From Paenibacillus ottowii (GTDB lineage: Bacteria > Bacillota > Bacilli > Paenibacillales > Paenibacillaceae), in contig NZ_VIJZ01000005.1 in NCBI RefSeq assembly GCF_006874425.1, positions 62,001-126,000 on the forward strand: a stretch of DNA of 64,000 bases, in the 5' to 3' direction. A program made the position numbers and the translations under genes. Positions 16,035 to 23,536 of the stretch are shown here, piece by piece. The number at the start of each line of letters is the position of its first letter. Within the stretch, counting starts at the first letter, position 1. Under the pieces are notes generated by a model. The model ran no database searches, had not been told where the DNA came from, and saw nothing but the letters and a program-made list of their open reading frames with translations.

Positions 16035-17036
16035 ATGTTTAAAATCAGCAATAAACTCATTTCCCATAAAACGAAGTTTTTTATGATATTGCTAAGCTTT
16101 TCTGTAATCGCCTCATTCTCTAGCTTGTACGGCCCCTCGCCTGCCAAGGCTCTTGCTGAAGAGAACGGAACACCATTACAGGAAACAACTGAAGCAAATA
16201 TACAGCAAATCCCCACCACCAGCGAGGATACTACTAGCCAAACAGCGGTTACAGCTATTGATCATGATGCTAATTTCTCCCCTTCAACACTTCAGTTTCT
16301 GAAGGACAATACAGGACTCGACGGTGAGCAATGGGATAATATTATGAAGCTAGTGAACAAGCCAGAGCAGGATTCTTTAAAATGGACTGAGTTCTATGGC
16401 TATGTTGAAGATATTGGCGATGATCGTGGATATACCATTGGTATTTTCGGAGCAACAACAGGCGGTTCCAATGATACGGGACCAGATGGCCCCGCCTTAT
16501 TCAAAGCTTTTGATGCTGCTAGTGGAGCTAGCAATCCTTCTATTGTAGGTGGACTAGCACGTGCTGGACTGAAGGGAAAAATGAGTGGCTCGATTCTAAA
16601 ACTTAGCGATACCGATAGTGTAATCAAAAAGAAGATCAAGGCTCTCCAAAATAATGAAGCTTGGAGAGAGGCCATGTGGCGTACGTTTTATGACACCTAT
16701 ATCGAATATAGTGTGCAGCAAGCCCAAAAACGCGGATTTAATACTGCTTTGACGATTGGATCATTTGTCGACACAGCACTCAATCAAGGCGCTACGGGTG
16801 ATTATGGTAGTCTTGAAGGAGTCCTCTCACGTTCCGGCAATAGTACAAATGAAAAGACGTTCATGACAAACTTCTATGCTAAACGTACATTGGTTGTCGA
16901 TACCAACGATTATAACCAACCTCCTAATGGTAAGAATCGGGTGAAACAATGGAGTTCTCTTTTAGCTTCTGGCGAAACAGATCTTAAGAACGCAGATGCA
17001 GCCATAATCAAAGTAACAAGTTGGGAAATGAAGTAA
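16035..17036 (+). CDS. csn: Secreted GH46 chitosanase
   Basis: Endo-acting chitosanase of glycoside hydrolase family 46. A signal peptide (residues 1 to about 40, ending AKA) is followed by a Thr/Gln-rich linker to about residue 75. The catalytic block FYGYVEDIGDDRGYTIGIFG carries the Glu general acid and conserved Asp residues, and TGGSNDTGPDG follows. C-terminal helices include AMWRTFYDTYIEYSVQQAQ. At 333 residues it is slightly longer than Bacillus Csn because of the linker. TAAGGAGGAG precedes the ATG, and a terminator follows directly. Confidence 0.93.
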   Translation: MFKISNKLISHKTKFFMILLSFSVIASFSSLYGPSPAKALAEENGTPLQETTEANIQQIPTTSEDTTSQTAVTAIDHDANFSPSTLQFLKDNTGLDGEQWDNIMKLVNKPEQDSLKWTEFYGYVEDIGDDRGYTIGIFGATTGGSNDTGPDGPALFKAFDAASGASNPSIVGGLARAGLKGKMSGSILKLSDTDSVIKKKIKALQNNEAWREAMWRTFYDTYIEYSVQQAQKRGFNTALTIGSFVDTALNQGATGDYGSLEGVLSRSGNSTNEKTFMTNFYAKRTLVVDTNDYNQPPNGKNRVKQWSSLLASGETDLKNADAAIIKVTSWEMK

Positions 17037-17052
17037 ATCATCATATACGTAA

Positions 17053-17088
17053 TAAGGAGAGCATATCGAATGCCCTCCTTTTTTTATT
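17053..17088 (+). terminator. Terminator of chitosanase gene
   Basis: GGAGaGC pairs with GCcCTCC around an 8-base loop, followed by seven T. It lies about 20 nt after the stop codon. Confidence 0.85.
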
Positions 17089-17119
17089 TTCATGAAATTA
17101 ACATACCATTCATTCTGCC

Positions 17120-17383
17120 TCACAGCCCTTCTAATCGTTCTATATGTAGGTCGGTGTACAAAAAGAAAAACTGCTCCAAAAGCCCGAAAGTTGCAAGCCC
17201 CTGAAGCAGTCTTGTAAAATGTTTATTGTGTCGAATGGAGTCTGTTAGATGATTCGATAGCCGACAGGCACCCACATCATTCCCGCGAATCAGATCATCC
17301 AGGTCGGCGATGCTGTGGTTGCCTCTATACACACGAAAGTTACCTCTAAACCGCGTGCCGGTAAAGAGTACAAGTGTAGCTTT
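17120..17383 (-). pseudogene. Relic of a beta/gamma-crystallin-like small protein
   Basis: On the minus strand a continuous frame reads KATLVLFTGTRFRGNFRVYR and continues GNHSIADLDDLIRGNDVG, ending at 17120. The alternating pattern with FRG resembles beta/gamma-crystallin-like or peptidase-inhibitor-like small extracellular proteins. There is no ATG where the family would start (AAA replaces it), no ribosome site, and a stop codon lies upstream at 17444. I read it as a gene that has lost its 5' end. Its former upstream part overlaps the SOS-type promoter of the next gene. Confidence 0.35.
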
Positions 17384-17409
17384 GCTGCTGGTAAAAAAGA
17401 AACGTAGAC

Positions 17410-17438
17410 TTGAAAAAGGAACATATGTTCTGTATAAT
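17410..17438 (+). promoter_or_regulatory. SigA promoter with LexA (SOS) box
   Basis: TTGAAA (17410-17415) and TATAAT (17433-17438) are separated by exactly 17 nt. Between them lies GAACATATGTTC (17419-17430), a perfect match to the Gram-positive LexA/DinR box GAAC-N4-GTTC. LexA binding here would occlude RNA polymerase. It drives the 59-codon gene starting at 17484. Confidence 0.8.
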
Positions 17439-17483
17439 TTAGCTTAGTAATTTGGAAAATCCTGAACTAACGGAGATGCAGAC

Positions 17484-17663
17484 ATGGACGATAAGTTTAT
17501 TGAGGAACTACGTGAAATTAGCAGAAACGATAAGCGAAGATCCGAATTTCTGATTAAGGGGATGAAGGAAACGCTTCAGGAAAGAAAAGAAAAAAACTTT
17601 ATCGAAAGATGGATTTGGCGGCAAAAGAATAAGAAGCTTATAGCACGGAAGTTTAAATCCTAG
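17484..17663 (+). CDS. Small SOS-regulated protein, 59 residues
   Basis: The frame MDDKFIEELREISRNDKRRS to KLIARKFKS encodes a small, very basic, helical protein. It starts at ATG 17484 with CGGAG about eight bases upstream and ends at TAG 17661-17663. The strong promoter with a LexA box makes it a likely DNA-damage-induced gene. Small SOS proteins in Firmicutes include cell-division inhibitors such as YneA, but this one has no membrane span or LysM domain and no similarity I recognise. The Trp/Arg-rich ERWIWRQKNKK tail could bind nucleic acid. Confidence 0.65.
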   Translation: MDDKFIEELREISRNDKRRSEFLIKGMKETLQERKEKNFIERWIWRQKNKKLIARKFKS

Positions 17664-17727
17664 TAGAGATATAACAGCAGCACTTCGAAGAACTCAAACG
17701 AGCATATGATTGCTCTTTCAGATCAAA

Positions 17728-17762
17728 GGAGGCCGCAATGTCACCTTCATCACTGGGCCTCC
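17728..17762 (-). terminator. Terminator between small SOS gene and MFS gene
   Basis: GGAGGCC pairs with GGCCTCC around a 21-base loop. TTTGATC follows on the minus strand and TCTTCACTT on the plus strand, so it may serve both converging genes weakly. Confidence 0.5.
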
Positions 17763-17782
17763 TCTTCACTTATCTATACACT

Positions 17783-18955
17783 TTACTCCGTAACACCTAC
17801 TTGCGATTGAACTGAGAATCTTCGTATAAGTAAATACGTAGCCACAATAGCGATACCGACTCCGGCTGCTCCAAACCAGGTGATGGAGGCCAGGGAAACC
17901 TGACCAACAACTACACCGCCAATTCCGGCCCCGGCTGCCATAGCAAGCTGCATAGTAGACTGGTTGAGACTCAGCATTACACCTGAAGATTCCGGTACAA
18001 GAGTGACCAAGTTATATTGTTGAGTAGGTCCCGTTGTCCACGCTGCGAACGACCATAGGATCAATAAAGCAAATAATGTAATCAGGGAATGCGCGGCAAA
18101 AGGAATTAAGAGTAACGAAATACCGTGCAATATCATACCTCCTAATAATGTAAAGGGTATACCCTTTTTATCCGCGCTGTATCCACCGATTTTTGACCCG
18201 ATCAGGCTGGCGATCCCGAAAACAAGTAATACTGAGCTTAGCATATCCTCTCCTACACCTGATACATTCAACAAGTACGGTGAGATGTAAGTATACGCGA
18301 GTGAATAACCTCCTACCCAAAAGAAGGTGATGCCTAATCCCAAAGCAACTTCAGGCTTTTTCAGAAGAGCAAACTGCTGTAGTAAGGGTACAGGTTGATC
18401 TCCTTTCAAGCGGGGAAGCGTCATTGCAATAACAATTAGGGCAATAATTCCTGTCAATGCGATACCAAGAAATACGGTTTTCCAACCAAATGCAGAAGAG
18501 ATCATTCTCCCAAGCGGCACCCCGATAATCAGCGAGGCTGTAAAACCCATAGTGACTGTAGCAATAGAACTAGCTTGCTTGCCGGCTGGGGCTATTTTTG
18601 CAGCAATGCTCAGTGCAGTAACCACGACCATCCCCGCCCCGAGGGCCATCAGAATACGGGCAGCAATAAACATTCCAAAACCTGGAAGAGCAAAAGAGAG
18701 CACATTGGCTACTGCAAATAATCCGAGGGAACTCAAAAGCAGCTTGCGTCTGTCCCATTTAGCGGTTACTGCCATCAGAATCGGCGTGCCAATCGCGTAA
18801 GCAAGAGAAAAGACAGTAATCAGCTGCCCCGCTGCGGGCACCGTAATCCCCATGGTTGTTGCAATCCGATCCAAAATACCTGAGATAATGTACTCAGATG
18901 TGCCTACCAAAAAACTGACAATGGCCAAAATGTATACCTTCCACGTGCTCTGCAT
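17783..18955 (-). CDS. MFS efflux transporter
   Basis: Twelve predicted membrane spans in 390 residues place this in the major facilitator superfamily, drug:H+ antiporter-1 type (AraJ/PbuE/Cmr-like). The motif between spans 2 and 3 reads AKWDRRKLLL, and the start is NH2-terminal SFLVGTSEYIISGILDRIA. The likely substrates are small hydrophobic compounds or nucleobases; none can be fixed from sequence. The ArsR-type repressor gene lies directly upstream on the same strand, and a half operator is present between them near 19005-19018. Confidence 0.88.
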   Translation of the reverse strand: MQSTWKVYILAIVSFLVGTSEYIISGILDRIATTMGITVPAAGQLITVFSLAYAIGTPILMAVTAKWDRRKLLLSSLGLFAVANVLSFALPGFGMFIAARILMALGAGMVVVTALSIAAKIAPAGKQASSIATVTMGFTASLIIGVPLGRMISSAFGWKTVFLGIALTGIIALIVIAMTLPRLKGDQPVPLLQQFALLKKPEVALGLGITFFWVGGYSLAYTYISPYLLNVSGVGEDMLSSVLLVFGIASLIGSKIGGYSADKKGIPFTLLGGMILHGISLLLIPFAAHSLITLFALLILWSFAAWTTGPTQQYNLVTLVPESSGVMLSLNQSTMQLAMAAGAGIGGVVVGQVSLASITWFGAAGVGIAIVATYLLIRRFSVQSQVGVTE

Positions 18956-19033
18956 TTTAAAAAACGCCTCTTTTCTTTCAGTATTTTTATATTTTTATAT
19001 TTTTACAAATATCGAAATTAAAACTAAAAAAAA

Positions 19034-19312
19034 TTATGTTAATAGGAACGGGGCATATTTCTGTGCTGCTTCCACATCCAAGCTGTAATAAATAAACGTT
19101 CCTTCTTTGCGGTATGTGAGCAGTCCCGATTCTGCCATTTGCTTCAAATGGTGTGATAGCGTTGAAATCGCCACACTGTTCAGCTTCTCGCCCAGCACAG
19201 AGCAGCATTGACCACTTTCCTCTTTTAGCAGAAGTGCTATCTTGAGACGAGTTGGTTCTCCAAGTGCTTTATATATTTTTACAGCTTGCTGCATCTCTGT
19301 TGTCTCTTTCAC
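19034..19312 (-). CDS. ArsR/SmtB-family repressor
   Basis: The 92-residue winged helix protein has a typical ArsR core: KALGEPTRLKIALLL, CCSVLGEKL and the recognition helix SVAISTLSHHLKQMAESGLL. The Cys pair GQCCSVL near residue 36 could sense metal or oxidant but is not the classical CxC motif of ArsR. It lies upstream of the MFS gene and probably represses both from the palindrome at 19340-19365. Confidence 0.88.
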   Translation of the reverse strand: MKETTEMQQAVKIYKALGEPTRLKIALLLKEESGQCCSVLGEKLNSVAISTLSHHLKQMAESGLLTYRKEGTFIYYSLDVEAAQKYAPFLLT

Positions 19313-19339
19313 CCTGTTCGTCCCCCTTCAGTCCCAGTC

Positions 19340-19365
19340 TTAATTTCGATGTTTGTCGAAATTAA
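19340..19365 (-). promoter_or_regulatory. Operator palindrome of ArsR-type gene
   Basis: TTAATTTCGA and TCGAAATTAA form perfect 10-bp arms around a 6-bp spacer, 28 bp upstream of the arsR start. A related half site, ATCGAAATTAA, recurs near 19011-19021 before the MFS gene. Confidence 0.6.
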
Positions 19366-19460
19366 CTTAACACAAACTTTAGTAAAAGTAAACTCGCTTA
19401 TTTTAAAATCACATTTCCTTCTACTCTGCACGTGATCCTCTTTTTCATCTCATAAATAAA

Positions 19461-19481
19461 CCCCATCCTTACAGGATGGGG
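19461..19481 (-). terminator. Terminator of SDR gene
   Basis: CCCCATCCT pairs with AGGATGGGG around a 3-base loop. TTTATTTATG follows on the minus strand. Confidence 0.7.
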
Positions 19482-19531
19482 AAAATGTTTCTAGAGGCAA
19501 AGAATAAAATCACGGATTTCATTGCATGAGG

Positions 19532-20269
19532 TTAGTTCGGACTTGCCGTGGGTCTGACAATGATTTCATTCACATCTACATCTGCTGGCTGCTCCATGGC
19601 ATATAGAATGGAACGAGCGATCGCATCCGGTGAAATCGAAATACGTCGGTATTCTATCATTCCCTGCCGAGCCTCTTCATCTGAAATACTGTCGGCAAGC
19701 TCGGATTCGGTTACTCCTGGTGATACCAGTGTTACACGAATATCTCCTCCAACCTCCATACGCAAACCCTCAGAAATCGCCCGAACCGCATACTTCGTTG
19801 CGCAGTATACTGCTGCAGTCGGTGTTACACTATACGCGCCGATAGAGGCAATATTGATAAACTGACCAAAGCCTTGCTTTTTCATAATGGGAAGACCTGC
19901 CGCAATTCCATGCAGAACACCCCGTATATTTACATCAATCATGCGATCCCACTCTTCTACCTTCAGGGCTTCCAATTTCGAAAGAGGCATCACTCCCGCA
20001 TTGTTCAAGATTACATCCACACGCCCGAATCTTTTTTCCGCAAATTTGATGAACGTGTCCATCTGATCCCTCTTCGTTACATCCAGTTGCTGATAATCTG
20101 CCGTTCCACCTTTTGAACGAATCTCCGAAGTCAGCGCTTCCAATCGTTCCGTACGTCTGGCCCCTAATACCACATGAGCCCCATAATGAGCAAGTAAACG
20201 GGCAGTAGCCTCACCGATTCCACTGCTTGCTCCTGTAATTGCTACGACTTTTCCTTTAATATTCAACAT
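19532..20269 (-). CDS. Short-chain dehydrogenase/reductase
   Basis: This is a classical SDR of 245 residues. The cofactor site reads TGASSGIGEATA (residues 12-23), followed by NNAGV (NAG motif), catalytic Ser in NIASIGAYS, and YCATK (YxxxK, Tyr about 155). The GARRTER motif after beta strand 2 favours NADPH. The substrate is unknown. It is divergent from an AraC-type regulator, which probably controls it through the palindrome at 20450-20469. Confidence 0.9.
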   Translation of the reverse strand: MLNIKGKVVAITGASSGIGEATARLLAHYGAHVVLGARRTERLEALTSEIRSKGGTADYQQLDVTKRDQMDTFIKFAEKRFGRVDVILNNAGVMPLSKLEALKVEEWDRMIDVNIRGVLHGIAAGLPIMKKQGFGQFINIASIGAYSVTPTAAVYCATKYAVRAISEGLRMEVGGDIRVTLVSPGVTESELADSISDEEARQGMIEYRRISISPDAIARSILYAMEQPADVDVNEIIVRPTASPN

Positions 20270-20449
20270 GCTTGTTCCTCCTCTAGTTCAAAATATCACT
20301 GAAGCAGATGACTCTTCATTTCTTTGCACTTCTAATTTTTTCTCCATTGCTCATGAGGTGTTGTACCTGCATCTTATTATGAGAGGAATATCCATCACAC
20401 TGGTAGAAAAATCAGAGCAAATTATTGCCTAATCCTCCAAAGACAATTA

Positions 20450-20469
20450 ATATGAATTCAAATTCATAT
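20450..20469. promoter_or_regulatory. Palindrome between SDR and AraC genes
   Basis: TATGAATT and AATTCATA form perfect 8-bp arms with a 2-bp spacer (9-bp arms with flanking A/T). It lies about 80 bp before the AraC start and 180 bp before the SDR start. It is a candidate operator, though AraC proteins usually prefer direct repeats. Confidence 0.4.
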
Positions 20470-20547
20470 CCAAAAACAAAGCCCGTCTTAGAGTGTCATT
20501 AGCTATTAAAAAAGTGATGATTAGCATATGGTGAAGAAGGGAGAGAC

Positions 20548-21480
20548 ATGGTGAAAACGACCGAAATTGAGCATTCTACTATAGAAAAACAAGCCGAATT
20601 GGCAAGGCTCATAGAACGATTTTCAAGTCAAGACGGAGTTCATGCTACAGACATATCTTCGCTTTACTTCATCCGAAGTTCAAATACAACCGTCCCGATT
20701 TACCAAGTCCATGAACCCGCCTTATGTATTGTGGCACAGGGAAAAAAAGTCGTGATGCTCGCAGAGGAAAGTCACCATTACGGCATATCCGACTACCTCG
20801 TGGTATCGGTGGATCTACCCATTTCCGGGCAGATCATACAAGCATCTGCTGAAGCTCCTTATTTGTGTCTTAGACTCAATTTTGATCCACATCAGGTTTT
20901 GGATCTGATCAACGAACCTGCTTGCTCTGCAAACCCAAGCACGGGTTCCAGACGTGGCTTGTATGTAAGCCAAACCAACCTCCCGCTGCTGGATGCCGTG
21001 GTAAGGCTCGTGCGTCTTTTGGAAAATCCGCAGGACGTTGCAGTGCTGGCTCCGTTAGTCATTCGTGAGATACTGTATAGGATTTTACAGGGGAATCAGG
21101 GGGAATCCTTAAAACAACTGGTCATGACCGGCAGCCATTCCAACCGCATTACAGAAGTCATACAGCGGATTAAACAGGATTATGATAAGCCGTTGCGAAT
21201 TGAAGAATTGTCCCAGCTGGCTAATATGAGTCCTTCGTCGCTACATCGTCATTTTAAAGAGGTTACGGCTATGAGCCCCATGCAATATCAAAAACAATTA
21301 CGTCTGCAAGAGGCCCGTCGTCTGCTGTTATCTGCATCAGCGGATGCAGCAGATATCGGTTTTCAGGTAGGTTATGAGAGTCCCTCACAATTCAGTCGTG
21401 AATACGCCCGCTTGTTCGGTCTGCCTCCCATTAGTGACATCAAGCGCTTGCGTAGAGATCAAGGTCACTGGTCCTATTAG
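20548..21480 (+). CDS. AraC-family transcriptional regulator
   Basis: Residues about 25-185 match the AraC-type N-terminal ligand domain (with VPIYQVHEPALCIVAQGKK). Residues about 210-305 hold two helix-turn-helix motifs (IEELSQLANMSPSSLHRHFK and AADIGFQVGYESPSQFSREY). The layout is that of YqhC-like regulators that activate adjacent oxidoreductases in response to aldehydes. The divergent SDR gene is the likely target. The start ATG 20548 follows GGGAGAG. Confidence 0.9.
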   Translation: MVKTTEIEHSTIEKQAELARLIERFSSQDGVHATDISSLYFIRSSNTTVPIYQVHEPALCIVAQGKKVVMLAEESHHYGISDYLVVSVDLPISGQIIQASAEAPYLCLRLNFDPHQVLDLINEPACSANPSTGSRRGLYVSQTNLPLLDAVVRLVRLLENPQDVAVLAPLVIREILYRILQGNQGESLKQLVMTGSHSNRITEVIQRIKQDYDKPLRIEELSQLANMSPSSLHRHFKEVTAMSPMQYQKQLRLQEARRLLLSASADAADIGFQVGYESPSQFSREYARLFGLPPISDIKRLRRDQGHWSY

Positions 21481-21523
21481 TACTAACCCCAATTTATAAG
21501 GACATGTATTCAAACCGCACAAA

Positions 21524-21554
21524 ACAGCCGCTCCTCCAGTAGAGAAGCGGCTGT
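21524..21554 (+). terminator. Terminator of AraC gene
   Basis: ACAGCCGCT pairs with AGCGGCTGT. TTGATTTATAT follows on the plus strand and TTTTG on the minus strand, so it may also serve the converging 21599-22065 gene. Confidence 0.75.
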
Positions 21555-21598
21555 TGATTTATATCTGCTATGCAATGCACAAGGTCACTTTTTCAGCA

Positions 21599-22065
21599 TC
21601 AATACGGATCATCGAGCTTGGCGAACAGGGCACGAATAACATCCTTCTCTGCCGGAGTAAGCTGCTGTCCTGCCTGCCATTGCTGAATCTCTTTCTTGAC
21701 TTCCTTGGAGTCTCTATAGCTGAGAGCATACCCGATGCCACCTATACCATGTACACGGTTGGTTTTGTCCATATTTGCCAATGCTCGGATCATCGTAGTT
21801 TTGTCCCTTGTAAACAAATCTCCCATAAGTGCATCATAGCTTTCAGTCAGCGCTCCGTCCAAGCCAGCAGTGCCCTTGATCACATTCGGGAAACTTTCCG
21901 AAGGAATCAAAGCGCGCTGCTTATACAAATAATCGATAATTTCCATGCTTCGATGTTCACTAATTTCGTTCATCTTCCCCCAATGGATACCTGCCAAATG
22001 GTCCGTAATATGACGTACTTTGGTGTAGTACAAGCTCCAGAAACGAACACGCTACCTTTTGACAT
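21599..22065 (-). pseudogene. Hypothetical gene with probable 5' frameshift
   Basis: The open frame from 22033 encodes a 144-residue helical protein (TDHLAGIHWGKMNEISEHRS and onward) with no family I recognise. A good ribosome site (AGGAGAG) and ATG lie at 22065, but the first codons MSKGS read in another frame. One missing base near 22050 would join them into a protein of about 155 residues (then RVRFWSLYYTK). Either the gene is broken or it starts at the TTG at 22033, which has no ribosome site. A sequencing error is also possible. Confidence 0.45.
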
Positions 22066-22157
22066 GAACCCACTCTCCTATTCATATCCATTACGCCTAG
22101 CCTGCAGCTACCCATCCATGGATATAACGGAGTAGAGATTGGAGCTAGACTTATCTT

Positions 22158-23195
22158 CTACTCATCATGTCCAACCGTAGGCTTACGGATCACAGAGACG
22201 CTGGATTCTCTGACAATCAGGCGAGGCTCGAACTGTACACGCTCATAATCTCCCACGGTCTGTTCCTGAATTCGCTTAAGCAGCAGCTCCGCAGCCAAGC
22301 GTGCCACCTCTTCCCCCATGATGGAGACTGAGCTGATCTGCGGAGTCGTTACCGTAGCCCACAGATTATTATCAATACCAACCACCGCAACCTCTTGCGG
22401 TACTTTTACACCCAAATCCTTAAAACGGTTCACGATTCCTATCGCCACCATATCATTAACTGCATAAATCGCATCTGGCATATTTTTTAAACTATAAAAA
22501 TAATCGGCTGCCCGCAGTCCTGTCTCGAAGGAGAAATCATCGCCAAAATACACGAGTGAAGGGTTCACGTGCTGGAGGGACTGCTCGTAAGCGAAATATC
22601 TCTCCTCGATTTTATCCTTCGCCGCGCCTGCATAAGCAATTCTTGTTCTCCCGATTTTAAGCAAATGCTCCATCACGAGTCTTCCCTCTTGCCGGGCCAG
22701 ACTGACGATATCCGCTTTGACGTCTTCACCCAGCTTCTTGCCATAGTTAATAATCGACACCGGAACGCTGGCTTTATTAATCAGGTCTACCAGCATTTTA
22801 GGATATGCAAGCGGCATAATGATAAGCCCGTCTACATGCAGCTTCTTAACCTCACGCACCGTTTCAAGCTCCATCCTGGCATTCCCGGCCGTATTAATTT
22901 GCACGACACGATAACCATGCTGCTTGGCAGCCTGTTCTACAGACCAAGCAATCTCTGGAATGATCGCGTTCCGGATATCCGGTACAGCCAGCGCAATTTG
23001 CCGTGTTTGCCGCACCTTTAGACTTTGAGCTGAGGTGTTGGGTGTAAAACCCATTTCTTCAATTACTTGCAAAATAAATGCCTTCGTCTTGGGACTGATG
23101 CCCTCGCTATCATTAATAGCCCTGGAGACAGTTGCAATACCAACCCCTGCCCGCTTGGCTACATCCTCTATGGTTACTTTCTTTTGCTCTGACAC
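22158..23195 (-). CDS. LacI/GalR-family transcriptional regulator
   Basis: The N-terminal DNA-binding domain TIEDVAKRAGVGIATVSRAI and hinge SAQSLKVRQT are standard. The periplasmic-binding-like domain spans residues 60-340. I prefer GTG 23195 because AAAGG lies nine bases before it; TTG 23201 is too close to that site. It is divergent from bdhA. A perfect LacI-type palindrome sits at the bdhA promoter, and a 10/12 match lies in its own leader at 23217-23228, so it probably represses both. The inducer is unknown. CcpA is a family relative, but the gene context and lack of CcpA-specific motifs make a local regulator more likely. Confidence 0.85.
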   Translation of the reverse strand: MSEQKKVTIEDVAKRAGVGIATVSRAINDSEGISPKTKAFILQVIEEMGFTPNTSAQSLKVRQTRQIALAVPDIRNAIIPEIAWSVEQAAKQHGYRVVQINTAGNARMELETVREVKKLHVDGLIIMPLAYPKMLVDLINKASVPVSIINYGKKLGEDVKADIVSLARQEGRLVMEHLLKIGRTRIAYAGAAKDKIEERYFAYEQSLQHVNPSLVYFGDDFSFETGLRAADYFYSLKNMPDAIYAVNDMVAIGIVNRFKDLGVKVPQEVAVVGIDNNLWATVTTPQISSVSIMGEEVARLAAELLLKRIQEQTVGDYERVQFEPRLIVRESSVSVIRKPTVGHDE

Positions 23196-23216
23196 ACCCA
23201 AAATCCTTTCACGCTC

Positions 23217-23228
23217 GGAATCGTTTTC
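23217..23228 (-). promoter_or_regulatory. Putative autoregulatory LacI-type operator
   Basis: GGAATCGTTTTC matches 10 of 12 bases of the perfect palindrome GGAAACGTTTCC before bdhA. It lies between a TATAAT-like box and the lacI start. Confidence 0.4.
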
Positions 23229-23382
23229 TCTCTATGCACATAAACTTTCTAATATAGTTATTATACCACAGAATGGGTCTCTAAAAATTGAATTCGTTTT
23301 CTTCTAGCCTCTGCTTCACCTGCAAAATTCGCAAAAATTCTTTTGTACTAAGCAACGAGTCAAATATAGCGCCATAGTCACA

Positions 23383-23478
23383 AGTGATTATATTCACAAA
23401 AAAATCAAGTGCTTTTTGCATTATTTTGGTTTGACAATGTGTAAAAATTGTGACATATTATTTTTCGGAAACGTTTCC
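23383..23478 (+). promoter_or_regulatory. bdhA: bdhA promoter with redox-type box and LacI/cre operator
   Basis: TTGACA (23431-23436) and CATATT (23454-23459) are 17 nt apart. Upstream, AGTGA-N6-TCACA (23383-23398) fits both FNR (TGTGA-N6-TCACA) and Rex-type sites. Around the start point lies GGAAACGTTTCC (23467-23478), a perfect LacI-family palindrome that is also cre-like. The layout suggests control by redox state plus repression by a LacI-type protein or CcpA. Confidence 0.65.
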
Positions 23479-23536
23479 TTATTCATTTACTTTTATAGCG
23501 GCAATGATCATATAATCATCAAGGAGATGACAAGAC

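Noticed and set aside
23383-23398. GlnR site before bdhA
   Set aside because: The GlnR pattern TGTNA-N7-TNACA does not fit the N6 spacing; FNR or Rex fits better.
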